Shown here in pieces: positions 1 to 5,820 of a DNA stretch of 7,684 nt. The position numbers were made by a program, and so were the translations under genes. This stretch comes from Leptotrichiaceae bacterium (GTDB lineage Bacteria; Fusobacteriota; Fusobacteriia; Fusobacteriales; Leptotrichiaceae): assembly GCA_030532815.1 (NCBI GenBank), contig JAUNKI010000095.1, positions 1-7,684 of the forward strand, read 5' to 3'. The stretch's first letter is position 1. Each line of letters begins with the position of its first letter. The notes under the pieces were generated by a model, which made no database searches, was not told where the DNA came from, and worked only from the letters and a program-made list of their open reading frames with translations.

Positions 1-25
1 AAATTTTGTAGCCGATAGCAGGAGT

Positions 26-49
26 GTGAGGGCGGCAATGAGCCCTCAC
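26..49 (+). repeat. GC-rich stem-loop at left edge
   Basis: GTGAGGGC (26-33) pairs perfectly with GCCCTCAC (42-49) around the 8-base loop GGCAATGA. This is among the most GC-rich stretches of the intergenic DNA. No T-run follows (an A-run does), so it is not a + strand terminator. On the minus strand the complement of the A-run gives a T-run before, not after, the stem. It is best read as part of a dispersed repeat, because loop, 3' arm and flank recur at 404-432. Confidence 0.6.
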
Positions 50-61
50 GGAAAAAAACTG
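34..61 (+). repeat. Dispersed repeat unit, copy 1 (pairs with 404-432)
   Basis: GGCAATGAGCCCTCACGG followed by an A-run and CTG matches 404-432, GGTAATGAGCTCTCACAG followed by an A-rich run and GCTG. The shared skeleton is GG-y-AATGAGC-y-CTCAC-r-G, A-rich run, CTG. Copy 1 keeps its 5' stem arm (26-33) and copy 2 lacks it. Confidence 0.6.
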
Positions 62-84
62 TAAAAACAAAAAGGATGTTTTTA
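62..84 (+). repeat. A/T hairpin in dispersed repeat
   Basis: TAAAAACA (62-69) pairs perfectly with TGTTTTTA (77-84) around a 7-base loop. The 12-mer CTGTAAAAACAA (59-70) recurs exactly as the last 12 bases of the window (7673-7684), so the right-hand repeat copy is probably cut by the window edge. Confidence 0.5.
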
Positions 85-132
85 TGACACTCGCTCCTTG
101 CATTTTTCACGCAGTAAAATTTGAATGTTGAA
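77..132 (+). repeat. Composite intergenic repeat, module A, left copy
   Basis: It shares ordered blocks with the reverse complement of 7633-7683: TGTTTTTA, GCATTTTT, AGTAAAATTTG and TGTTGAA, with small length changes between blocks. Collinear blocks at similar spacing indicate a common repeat family rather than chance A/T matches. Function is unknown. Confidence 0.55.
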
Positions 133-244
133 GGGAGACTAAAAATAAAGGAAATACTTTTAATGAAAGTATGGTTAAATTGTAATGGCAATAGAAATAG
201 AAATATATACTTAAATTATAAGTGAAAATTCCAACATTCAAATT
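118..244. repeat. 13-bp perfect inverted repeat bounding about 100 bp
   Basis: AATTTGAATGTTG (118-130) has its exact reverse complement at 232-244. The left arm overlaps the AATTTG/TGTTG part of module A, so the right arm is effectively an inverted piece of module A. The enclosed 101 bp is A/T-rich and has no convincing coding potential. It could be a small MITE-like remnant or two opposed repeat copies. No target-site duplication was identified. Confidence 0.5.
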
Positions 245-279
245 ATTTCAACGAAAAAAATATGGGAATAAACGTTAAG

Positions 280-339
280 AAAAATCACTGTTTGAGCGAA
301 GCGAGTTTGTGATTTTTTAGTGAGTGAAGTGTTTTTGAG
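280..339 (+). repeat. Stem-loop with GAGCGAAGCGAG core and degenerate tandem copy
   Basis: AAAAATCAC (280-288) pairs perfectly with GTGATTTTT (309-317). The 20-base loop carries TTTGAGCGAAGCGAGTTT. A degenerate second unit follows at about 320-339 (GTGAGTGAAGTG then TTTTTGAG). The stem ends in a T-run (313-318), so it could work as a + strand terminator for a gene upstream of the window, but the stem is mostly A/T. Repeat-family membership is the simpler reading. Confidence 0.5.
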
Positions 340-361
340 TTAGAAATAATTTGTTTTGGTA

Positions 362-395
362 GTTTTTTGTCAAACTTTTTTCCAAAAAAGTTTGG
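362..395 (+). repeat. Composite intergenic repeat, module B, left copy
   Basis: GTTTTTTG (362-369) is followed by a perfect 11-bp palindromic stem, CAAACTTTTTT (371-381) and AAAAAAGTTTG (384-394), with a 2-base spacer. The same GTTTTTTG-plus-stem layout occurs inverted at 7593-7630. One stem pair differs in a compensated way: A374-T391 here, C7599-G7616 there. Confidence 0.6.
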
Positions 396-403
396 ATAAA
401 CAC

Positions 404-432
404 GGTAATGAGCTCTCACAGAGAAAAAGCTG
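404..432 (+). repeat. Dispersed repeat unit, copy 2 (pairs with 34-61)
   Basis: GGTAATGAGCTCTCACAG plus an A-rich run and GCTG matches copy 1 at 34-61. It starts 9 bases after module B. The 5' stem arm found beside copy 1 is absent, so this copy is truncated or diverged. Confidence 0.55.
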
Positions 433-573
433 AATTATATAATGATAATTTCTACAGAAGAAAAAATATAAACAGTAAGAATTTAAAAGAATAGAATAGC
501 CTTTTTATAAGCTAATTTTCAAATGATTTTCAAACATTCTTTTTTTATTCTTAAATTTTTTTTATAATTTCCC

Positions 574-602
574 TTGACAAAATGGAAAAAATGAGGTATA
601 AA
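574..602 (+). promoter_or_regulatory. Sigma70-type promoter of the outer-membrane protein gene
   Basis: A perfect TTGACA (574-579) is followed by a 17-bp spacer and TATAAA (597-602). A T-rich tract lies directly upstream (540-570). Transcription should start near 608-611, giving a leader of about 83 nt. A TATAAT also occurs at 615-620 but has no -35 partner. Confidence 0.8.
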
Positions 603-618
603 GTATATCATGTTTATA

Positions 619-647
619 ATATTATACTTAAATCATTAGTATAATAT
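619..647 (+). promoter_or_regulatory. 5'-proximal leader hairpin
   Basis: ATATTATACT (619-628) pairs perfectly with AGTATAATAT (638-647) around a 9-base loop. It lies about 10 nt from the predicted mRNA 5' end and 35 nt before the ribosome binding site. It is A/T-rich and has no T-run. It could stabilise the mRNA or be a protein-binding site; neither can be decided from sequence. Confidence 0.4.
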
Positions 648-692
648 ATATATAAATAAAAAATATTAACAAATAACTTTTAGGAGGGAATT

Positions 693-1793
693 ATGAAAAA
701 AGTACTAGGGTTGTTAGCTTTAACATTAGCTGTATCAGGAATAGCTTCTGCTGATCAGGATGTTTTAAAAAGTATAAAGGTAACAAATGAATTAAGACAA
801 GGTTGGCAGGATAGAGACGGAGACAAGGCTAACGGAATAGGAAATGCCGGATTTAAGAAAAACAACAGAGCAAGAACAAGATGGAGAAAAATAGTATCAG
901 GGGAGTTAGGTTTAGTTGACGAATGGGGACTTAATGCAAGCTTCCTGATTAGACATGACAATGACACTAATCGTAATAAATTTGAAAATAATAAAATAAC
1001 AGCATTGGGAACTTACAACAAAAGAGAAAACTGGTATACAAAACTGGAAATAAGCAAAAATGTAAAATTAGGAGCACTTGATACTAATACGGTTTTCGGT
1101 TGGATAAGTGACACAAGTAGACAGAAAATAGATCCTTTAACAGGTAAGGAAGATTTAAAAGGTTTGGCACGTACTAAAGGAATTTTAAATGAAATATATT
1201 TTGGATCTAAATTTGATGTGGATGTATTCGGACAAACTATTTCTGCTACAGCACAGGCAGTATATTTCAATATAAACGGAAATAAATCAGGAGATTATCA
1301 TTTCAGCGGCTCAGACTTTGTAAACAAAAAAGCCGACGGTTGGGGATTAAATTTGGATTTAAGTACAAGCGGAAAAATTTATGAAGGAAATATAGGAAAA
1401 ATCGGATATAATGTTGATTTAACTCATCACTTCAGAGATGCAAAAGGAAAAGTAAGTAAAACCGGAAAAGAAGCTAAATCAAATGTTTATATTGACTACT
1501 ATACAGCAGTTCACTATACGACACCTACTTTTGCAGGATTCTACGGTAAACTGACAGTGGATAATGAATGGGAAAAATATACGGCAGTAAATGGATATAA
1601 CAATTATTTCTCAGTATGGACAGATTTACATTATAAAAAAGACTTTGAAACAGGGTTAGGAAAAGTTTCTATTAATCCTTATATAAAATACAGACCTGTA
1701 CATAAAGAAACTTCAAAAACTAAAACAGGAAGAAATACAGTAGAATTTAATGAATTCAGAGCAGGATTAAGCATAGGATTGACAGCAAAATAA
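693..1793 (+). CDS. Predicted outer-membrane beta-barrel (porin-like) protein
   Basis: This is a 366-aa exported protein that I cannot assign to a named family. Residues 1-20 form a typical Sec signal peptide: MKK, a hydrophobic core, then cleavage predicted after Ala20 (ASA|DQ). The mature part has no hydrophobic helices. It is rich in alternating polar/aromatic segments such as WGLNASFLIRHDND, WYTKLEISKNVKLG, ISATAQAVYFNING, FAGFYGKLTVDNEWEKY, YFSVWTDLHYKKDF and SINPYIKYRP, separated by charged, Lys/Asp/Gly-rich turns. That is the pattern of antiparallel transmembrane beta strands and loops. The C-terminus (FRAGLSIGLTAK) resembles a last strand but does not end in the usual Phe/Trp. The start is fixed by AGGAGG at 682-687, 5 nt before ATG. 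It has its own strong promoter (574-602) and terminator (1859-1885), so it is monocistronic and probably highly expressed. Pore function and substrate are inference; a non-porin barrel is possible. Confidence 0.75.
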   Translation: MKKVLGLLALTLAVSGIASADQDVLKSIKVTNELRQGWQDRDGDKANGIGNAGFKKNNRARTRWRKIVSGELGLVDEWGLNASFLIRHDNDTNRNKFENNKITALGTYNKRENWYTKLEISKNVKLGALDTNTVFGWISDTSRQKIDPLTGKEDLKGLARTKGILNEIYFGSKFDVDVFGQTISATAQAVYFNINGNKSGDYHFSGSDFVNKKADGWGLNLDLSTSGKIYEGNIGKIGYNVDLTHHFRDAKGKVSKTGKEAKSNVYIDYYTAVHYTTPTFAGFYGKLTVDNEWEKYTAVNGYNNYFSVWTDLHYKKDFETGLGKVSINPYIKYRPVHKETSKTKTGRNTVEFNEFRAGLSIGLTAK

Positions 1794-1858
1794 ACATTGA
1801 AAAAATATAATCGGAAAGAATAAATTCAATATTAAAAGGAGATTTATTCAAAAGCGAT

Positions 1859-1885
1859 AAAAAAGAGCTGAAAAGCTCTTTTTTT
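1859..1885 (+). terminator. Intrinsic terminator of the beta-barrel gene
   Basis: The stem is AAAAAAGAGCT (1859-1869) with AGCTCTTTTTT (1874-1884), closed by a GAAA tetraloop. The 3' arm runs into a 7-base T-run (1879-1885). It lies 66 bases past the stop codon and insulates the gene from rpsB. Confidence 0.85.
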
Positions 1886-1908
1886 GTGGAAAATTACTGA
1901 ATACAGCA

Positions 1909-1937
1909 TTGACAATGAATATAAAAAATGGTAAAAT
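1909..1937 (+). promoter_or_regulatory. rpsB promoter with extended -10
   Basis: A perfect TTGACA (1909-1914), a 17-bp spacer and TAAAAT (1932-1937) are present. TG at 1929-1930 creates an extended -10 (TGGTAAAAT). Predicted start of transcription is near 1944 (A). Its strength suits a ribosomal protein gene. Confidence 0.8.
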
Positions 1938-1943
1938 AATCTG

Positions 1944-2048
1944 ATTATAAATCACACTTTGTTTTATTTGAAGATAGGGTGTTATCTGATGATAATCTGT
2001 CTTTAAAGATAAGTGGGAGAAAAACCAAAATAAAATAGGAGGAAACAA
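1944..2048 (+). promoter_or_regulatory. Structured rpsB leader, possible autoregulatory site
   Basis: The predicted 5' UTR is about 105 nt. Several stems compete: AGATA (1972-1976) with TATCT (1983-1987); GTTATC (1981-1986) with GATAAT (1991-1996, one G-U pair, loop TGAT); and TATCT (1983-1987) with AGATA (2007-2011). CACTT (1955-1959) can close the whole domain with AAGTG (2011-2015), although this overlaps the last stem by one base. Ribosomal protein S2 controls its own operon through an rpsB leader in gammaproteobacteria. I do not recognise that motif here, so S2 control is inference. The leader ends in AGGAGG (2037-2042), 6 nt before ATG. Confidence 0.4.
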
Positions 2049-2852
2049 ATGGCAGTAATCACAATGAAACAATTATTAGAAGTAGGAGCTCATTTCGGAC
2101 ATCAGGCAAAAAGATGGAATCCTAAAATGAAACCTTATATCTTTACAGAAAGAAACGGAATTCATATATTGGATTTACATCAGACATTATCGGCTACAGA
2201 AAAAGCATATGAATTTGTAAGGGAAATTTCTGAAAACGGCGGGAAAGTACTGTTTGTAGGAACTAAAAAACAGGCACAGGATGCCATAAAAGAAGAAGCT
2301 GAAAGAGCGGGAGGATTTTATGTAAACCATAGATGGCTCGGAGGACTTCTGACTAACCTGAATACTATAAAGACAAGAGTAAAAAGACTGAAAGAACTTG
2401 AAGAAATGGATGCTGATGGAACTCTTGATACGGCTTATACTAAAAAAGAAGCAGGACTGCTGAGAAAGGAAATGGCAAAATTGTCTAAAAATATCGGCGG
2501 AATTAAAAATATGAATAAACTTCCTGCAGCTTTGTTTGTTGTAGATATCAAGAAAGAATTTTTAGCTCTTGAAGAGGCAAAGAAACTCGGAATACCTGTA
2601 ATAGCATTAATTGATACTAATGTAGATCCTGAACTGGTAACTTACAAAATACCTGCAAATGATGATGCAATAAGATCAGTTAAACTGTTTTCACAAGTTA
2701 TTGCAAATGCGGCAGTAGAAGGAAACGGAGGAGTAGAAGGATTCGTTGAAAATGAACAGGATTCGCAAGTTTCTGAAAATGAAGACTTTGCAGAAGAAGT
2801 AATAATGCAAGAAACAGTTGAAGAAACTAATGAGGAAAATACAGAAGCATAA
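2049..2852 (+). CDS. rpsB: 30S ribosomal protein S2
   Basis: Ribosomal protein S2 binds late to the small subunit at the head-body junction, next to S1 where that protein exists. Family landmarks are clear: [14 protein letters not shown] (6-19), [12 protein letters not shown] (21-32), [10 protein letters not shown] (68-77), [12 protein letters not shown] (92-103), [13 protein letters not shown] (158-170), and [14 protein letters not shown] with [10 protein letters not shown] (181-210). The 267 aa exceed the common length of about 240. The excess is a C-terminal tail (230-267) with about 15 Asp/Glu and no Lys/Arg, presumably disordered. The start is set by AGGAGG 6 nt upstream. Its promoter and leader are its own. 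Downstream, a hairpin (2871-2892) and a TPR gene separate it from tsf, its usual neighbour. Confidence 0.98.
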   Translation: MAVITMKQLLEVGAHFGHQAKRWNPKMKPYIFTERNGIHILDLHQTLSATEKAYEFVREISENGGKVLFVGTKKQAQDAIKEEAERAGGFYVNHRWLGGLLTNLNTIKTRVKRLKELEEMDADGTLDTAYTKKEAGLLRKEMAKLSKNIGGIKNMNKLPAALFVVDIKKEFLALEEAKKLGIPVIALIDTNVDPELVTYKIPANDDAIRSVKLFSQVIANAAVEGNGGVEGFVENEQDSQVSENEDFAEEVIMQETVEETNEENTEA

Positions 2853-2870
2853 TAAAACTAAATAAATAAC

Positions 2871-2892
2871 AGGGGAATAAAATCATTCCCCT
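2871..2892 (+). terminator. Stem-loop after rpsB, weak or partial terminator
   Basis: AGGGGAAT (2871-2878) pairs perfectly with ATTCCCCT (2885-2892) around a 6-base loop, 18 bases past the rpsB stop. No immediate T-run follows: the next bases are ATTCACGC, and T-rich DNA begins only near 2911. It may be an RNA 3'-end or processing hairpin, or a leaky terminator, rather than an efficient intrinsic terminator. Confidence 0.5.
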
Positions 2893-2959
2893 ATTCACGC
2901 AAAATAATAATTTTTATTTTAAAAAATATTCAAATTCTGAAATAATATAGACAGTTTAT

Positions 2960-3028
2960 TATAATATCGGGATTTATTCAGTTATTTATTTGATAGTATA
3001 ATTACCGTCTGAACAATAATTTTATAAT
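2960..3028 (+). promoter_or_regulatory. Candidate promoter region for the TPR gene
   Basis: Three perfect TATAAT boxes occur, at 2960-2965, 2997-3002 and 3023-3028. None has a good -35 at 16-18 bp, so the active one cannot be chosen. In DNA this A/T-rich, TATAAT arises easily by chance. The region lies between the rpsB hairpin and the TPR gene start, where a promoter would be needed if the hairpin terminates. Confidence 0.3.
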
Positions 3029-3073
3029 AAAGTATCACTTTAATTGAAATTACATGAAAGGACGAAAAGGATT

Positions 3074-3949
3074 ATGAAAAAATTTTTAATCGGATTATTT
3101 TTATTAGGAAGTTTCAGTGTATTAGCTGAACAGAATGAAAATAACGTACAAAAAACGAATAGCTATTATATAATAGATGCAAAATCCATGAGTAGATATT
3201 CAAAAGAAAAAGCGGATTTTAAGAAACAATTTGAAATTTTAGCTCAAAAGGATGATCGTAAAAATTTAATTGTATTATTAAAAAAATATATTGAAAAATA
3301 TCCGGAAGATGAATATGCCTATGAGATGATAGGAACTTTCTATGATAATTTAAAAAATTATAAAGAAGCTGAAAAGTACTATCTAAAAGCAATAGAACTG
3401 GGTAATGAAGATACCGGAGTATATTCTCTCTTTCTTCTGTATGAAGAGCTGAATAAGAAAATGCCGGAAAAATATAAAAAATATATAGAAAAACTGAAAT
3501 CCAGTTCTCATGAAGGGCTTAAACAGATTAGAGATCATAAGACATTTTCAATGATAGGGAATGAATATTCAACAGTAAGACTAATGCTCCTTTATCATGA
3601 TAATAAAAATTATAGAGTGGCAGAAAGATATGCTTTGGAAGTGTTGAAATTTGATGAAGAAAATGTAGAAGCTGCAACAGAAGCTGTATATATACTGGAT
3701 AATATATATAAAAGTCAAAAAAATTATAAAAAATTAGAAAAATTACTTATATCCCTTGCCCAAAAAGGAGATATGAACGGACAGTATATGCTGGCAAAAA
3801 TGTACTATGAAGATCTTAAGAATTATGAAGAGGCAGAGAAATGGGCAAAAAAATTACTGGAAACAACTGAAAAAGAAAAATTTTATGACGGTACTGAGTT
3901 TGCAAAAGATTTATTGAAAAAAATAGAAAATTCAAAATTAAGAAAGTAA
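3074..3949 (+). CDS. Secreted tetratricopeptide-repeat protein
   Basis: This is a 291-aa protein from the ATG at 3074. The frame is open from a TTG at 3044, but the ATG start places a clean signal peptide at the N-terminus (MKKFLIGLFLLGSFSVLA, cleavage after residue 18), and GAAAGGA at 3056-3062 is a plausible ribosome binding site. There is no lipobox Cys, so it should be soluble in the periplasm. TPR/Sel1-like helical repeats are visible at about 80-113 (YEMIGTFYDNLKNYKEAEKY), 163-196 (LMLLYHDNKNYRVAERYA) and 234-267 (YMLAKMYYEDLKNYEEAEKW), with a diverged unit near 197-230. Residues 40-75 look helical and charged. TPRs usually mediate protein contacts; partner and role are unknown. It sits between rpsB and tsf, with only 27 bp to the tsf start, so tsf may depend on its transcript. 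Confidence 0.8.
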   Translation: MKKFLIGLFLLGSFSVLAEQNENNVQKTNSYYIIDAKSMSRYSKEKADFKKQFEILAQKDDRKNLIVLLKKYIEKYPEDEYAYEMIGTFYDNLKNYKEAEKYYLKAIELGNEDTGVYSLFLLYEELNKKMPEKYKKYIEKLKSSSHEGLKQIRDHKTFSMIGNEYSTVRLMLLYHDNKNYRVAERYALEVLKFDEENVEAATEAVYILDNIYKSQKNYKKLEKLLISLAQKGDMNGQYMLAKMYYEDLKNYEEAEKWAKKLLETTEKEKFYDGTEFAKDLLKKIENSKLRK

Positions 3950-3976
3950 AATAAATAAAATTAGGAGGAAAGTAAC

Positions 3977-4861
3977 ATGGCAGTTACAACAGCATTAATT
4001 AAAGAATTAAGAGAAAGAACCGGGGCAGGAATGCTTGACTGTAAAAAAGCATTGGAGGAAAACAACGGAGATATAGAAAAAGCAATTGACTGGTTAAGAG
4101 AAAAAGGAATAGCAAAAGCTGCTAAAAAATCAGGAAGAGTGGCAGCTGAAGGACTTGTATTCGGAGCTGTTTCAACAGACAGAAAAAAAGGAGCTATACT
4201 TGAATTCAATTCTGAAACTGACTTTGTTGCGAAAAATGACGAATTTAAATCATTCGGGGAAAAACTGGTTGAATTATCTTTAACTCATGATGTATCAACT
4301 GAAGATGAACTGAAAGCTTTAGAGCTGGAAGGTAAAAAAATAGAAGATGTACTGACTGAATTAATAGCTAAAATCGGAGAAAATATGAATATAAGAAGAC
4401 TGAAATTAGTTAAAACTGACGGATTTGTTGAAACTTATATTCATTTAGGCGGAAAAATAGGGGTATTAGTAAATATGACAGGTGAAGCTACACCTGAAAA
4501 TGTGGAAAAAGCTAAAGGAGTAGCTATGCATATAGCAGCTATGGATCCGAGATACTTGGATTCAAGTCAGGTTACGGCTGAGGATCTGGAAAGAGAAAAA
4601 GAAATAGCCAGACATCAGTTGGAACAGGAAGGAAAGCCTGCAAATATTGTAGAAAAAATATTAGAAGGAAAAATGAGAAAATTCTATGAAGAAAACTGTC
4701 TTGTAAATCAAAAATATGTAAGAGATGACAGTCTAACTATTGAAAAATTTGTTGCCCCTCTTTCAGTAGTATCTTTCGACAGATTTAAAGTTGGAGAAGG
4801 AATAGAAAAAAATGAAGTAGATTTTGCTGCAGAAGTTGCTGCACAAATAGCCGGAAATTAA
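3977..4861 (+). CDS. tsf: Elongation factor Ts
   Basis: EF-Ts is the guanine nucleotide exchange factor that converts EF-Tu-GDP to EF-Tu-GTP during translation. The N-terminal UBA-like domain (1-55) has the signature [20 protein letters not shown]. The core carries TDFVAKN (81-87), the segment that contacts EF-Tu and disturbs its nucleotide site. The second half has [11 protein letters not shown] (155-165), [10 protein letters not shown] (185-194) and [16 protein letters not shown] (236-251). The 294 aa is a normal length for the two-subdomain form. The start is set by AGGAGG at 3963-3968, 8 nt before ATG. No strong promoter is visible just upstream: candidate boxes inside the TPR gene end match poorly. 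Co-transcription with the TPR gene is therefore the default reading. A terminator-like hairpin follows at 4866. Confidence 0.98.
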   Translation: MAVTTALIKELRERTGAGMLDCKKALEENNGDIEKAIDWLREKGIAKAAKKSGRVAAEGLVFGAVSTDRKKGAILEFNSETDFVAKNDEFKSFGEKLVELSLTHDVSTEDELKALELEGKKIEDVLTELIAKIGENMNIRRLKLVKTDGFVETYIHLGGKIGVLVNMTGEATPENVEKAKGVAMHIAAMDPRYLDSSQVTAEDLEREKEIARHQLEQEGKPANIVEKILEGKMRKFYEENCLVNQKYVRDDSLTIEKFVAPLSVVSFDRFKVGEGIEKNEVDFAAEVAAQIAGN

Positions 4862-4865
4862 AAAC

Positions 4866-4892
4866 GGGGGGATTTTATCCCTCTATTTTTTT
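4866..4892 (+). terminator. Terminator-like hairpin between tsf and pyrH
   Basis: GGGGGGAT (4866-4873) pairs with ATCCCTCT (4877-4884) in an 8-bp stem with two G-U pairs and a TTT loop. A 7-base T-run follows (4886-4892). It begins 5 bases after the tsf stop and ends 7 bases before the pyrH ribosome binding site. No pyrH promoter was found downstream of it, so partial read-through is the likely arrangement. Confidence 0.65.
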
Positions 4893-4913
4893 GAAATTCA
4901 GGAGGTTGTATTA

Positions 4914-5630
4914 ATGCTCAAATATAAAAGAATATTATTAAAATTAAGCGGAGAAGCTCTTGCAGGAAATAAGGAATTCGGTTTTTCAGATGAAGTTCTC
5001 GAAAGTTTTGCAAGACAGATAAAGGAAGTTCATGATAAAAGAGTTGAAATAGCTATTGTCATCGGAGGAGGAAATATATTTAGAGGAGCTACGGGAACTT
5101 CCAAAGGAGTAGACAGGGTAACAGGAGATACTATGGGAATGCTGGCAACTATTATGAACGGTCTTGCACTTCAAAATGCAATAGAGCATTTCGGGATACC
5201 TACGAGAGTACTGACGGCTATTCAGATGCCTCAGGTGGCAGAGCCTTTTATTAGAAGAAGAGCAATAAGACATTTGGAAAAAGGCAGAGTTGTAATATTT
5301 GCAGGAGGAACGGGAAATCCGTATTTCACTACGGATTCAAGCGGTGCATTAAGAGCATTGGAAATAAATGCCGACATACTTGCAAAGGGAACCAAAGTAG
5401 ACGGTATTTACAATAAAGATCCTATGAAATACAATGATGCAGTAAAATATGACACTGTAACATTTGATGAAGCTATTTCCAAAAATCTGGGTGTAATGGA
5501 TACGGCGGCACTTTCTTTATGTAAGGAAAATAAAATGCCTATAGTAGTTTTCAATGCTCTTGAAGAAGGAAATATTCTGAAAATGGTAGAAGGCGGAGAC
5601 ATCGGGACTTTAGTTGTAGATAAAAATTAA
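4914..5630 (+). CDS. pyrH: UMP kinase
   Basis: This is bacterial UMP kinase of the amino-acid-kinase fold, a cytoplasmic homohexamer in known members. It converts UMP and ATP to UDP and ADP, committing pyrimidines to nucleic acids and UDP-sugars. The 238 aa is a full-length match. Visible landmarks are KRILLKLSGEALAG (5-18, ATP/phosphate site), IVIGGGNIFRG (48-58), DRVTGDTMGMLATIMN (67-82, UMP binding), RRAIRHLEKGRVVIFAGG (115-132), GNPYFTTDSSGALRA (134-148) and KVDGIYNKDP (161-170, ATP site). The ATG at 4914 has AGGAGG at 4900-4905, 8 nt upstream. It follows tsf by 52 bp in the widespread tsf-pyrH-frr order, with the terminator-like hairpin at 4866 in the gap. No terminator is evident after it. 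Confidence 0.97.
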   Translation: MLKYKRILLKLSGEALAGNKEFGFSDEVLESFARQIKEVHDKRVEIAIVIGGGNIFRGATGTSKGVDRVTGDTMGMLATIMNGLALQNAIEHFGIPTRVLTAIQMPQVAEPFIRRRAIRHLEKGRVVIFAGGTGNPYFTTDSSGALRALEINADILAKGTKVDGIYNKDPMKYNDAVKYDTVTFDEAISKNLGVMDTAALSLCKENKMPIVVFNALEEGNILKMVEGGDIGTLVVDKN

Positions 5631-5758
5631 TAAATATCATTATAATTTGAAATAAAAATCCGAAAAGAGATTAAATAAAAAATAAAACTTGAAAATAAAT
5701 ATTAGAAAAGAAGAAAAAAATAAAAATTCAAAAAAATTAATAATTTTGTAAATTTTAG

Positions 5759-5787
5759 TTGTAACTATTACAAATAAAGTATATAAT
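5759..5787 (+). promoter_or_regulatory. Promoter of frr-mreB
   Basis: TTGTAA (5759-5764), a 17-bp spacer and a perfect TATAAT (5782-5787) predict a start near 5793-5795, about 27 nt before the frr ATG. The 190-bp gap after pyrH is otherwise featureless A/T-rich DNA. This promoter makes frr-mreB a transcription unit that can run independently of pyrH. Confidence 0.65.
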
Positions 5788-5820
5788 AATATATAAAATA
5801 TAATTACAAGGTGGTGTAAA

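Larger units (their letters stand above)
1..573. other. Gene-free, repeat-rich intergenic region
   Basis: No reading frame here has a ribosome binding site plus a plausible protein on either strand. The stretch is a mosaic of short inverted repeats and degenerate direct repeats, listed separately (26-49, 62-84, 77-132, 118-244, 280-317, 362-395, 404-432). Between 433 and 573 it is almost pure A/T with no clear structure apart from a 9-base direct repeat (ATTTTCAAA at 515-523 and 526-534). The T-rich run at 540-570 lies just upstream of the -35 box of the next gene and may act as an UP element. The upstream neighbour gene is outside the window. Confidence 0.7.

Noticed and set aside
1..432. 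Possible CRISPR array or insertion sequence at the left edge
   Set aside because: Repeats are few, diverged and irregularly spaced, there are no spacers of uniform length, and no transposase fragment is readable on either strand.
438..443. TATAAT in the left intergenic region with CTCACA 17 bp upstream
   Set aside because: No gene or ribosome binding site follows within a sensible distance before the much stronger promoter at 574-602; likely chance in A/T-rich DNA.
615..620. TATAAT as the -10 box of the beta-barrel gene
   Set aside because: No -35 at the right distance; TTGACA at 574-579 fits TATAAA at 597-602 with exact 17-bp spacing.
755..1270. Minus-strand open frames opposite the beta-barrel gene
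   Set aside because: Short and antisense to a gene with promoter, ribosome binding site, signal peptide and terminator; no ribosome binding sites of their own are convincing.
1848..2072. Minus-strand open frame (74 codons) over the terminator, rpsB promoter and leader
   Set aside because: It overlaps clear regulatory DNA and the rpsB start, and its Phe/Ile-rich translation reflects A/T-rich intergenic sequence.
3044..3073. Upstream TTG start for the TPR protein
   Set aside because: It would add MKLHERTKRI ahead of the signal peptide. The ATG at 3074 gives a normal N-terminus and has a suitable upstream GAAAGGA, so the shorter protein is preferred.
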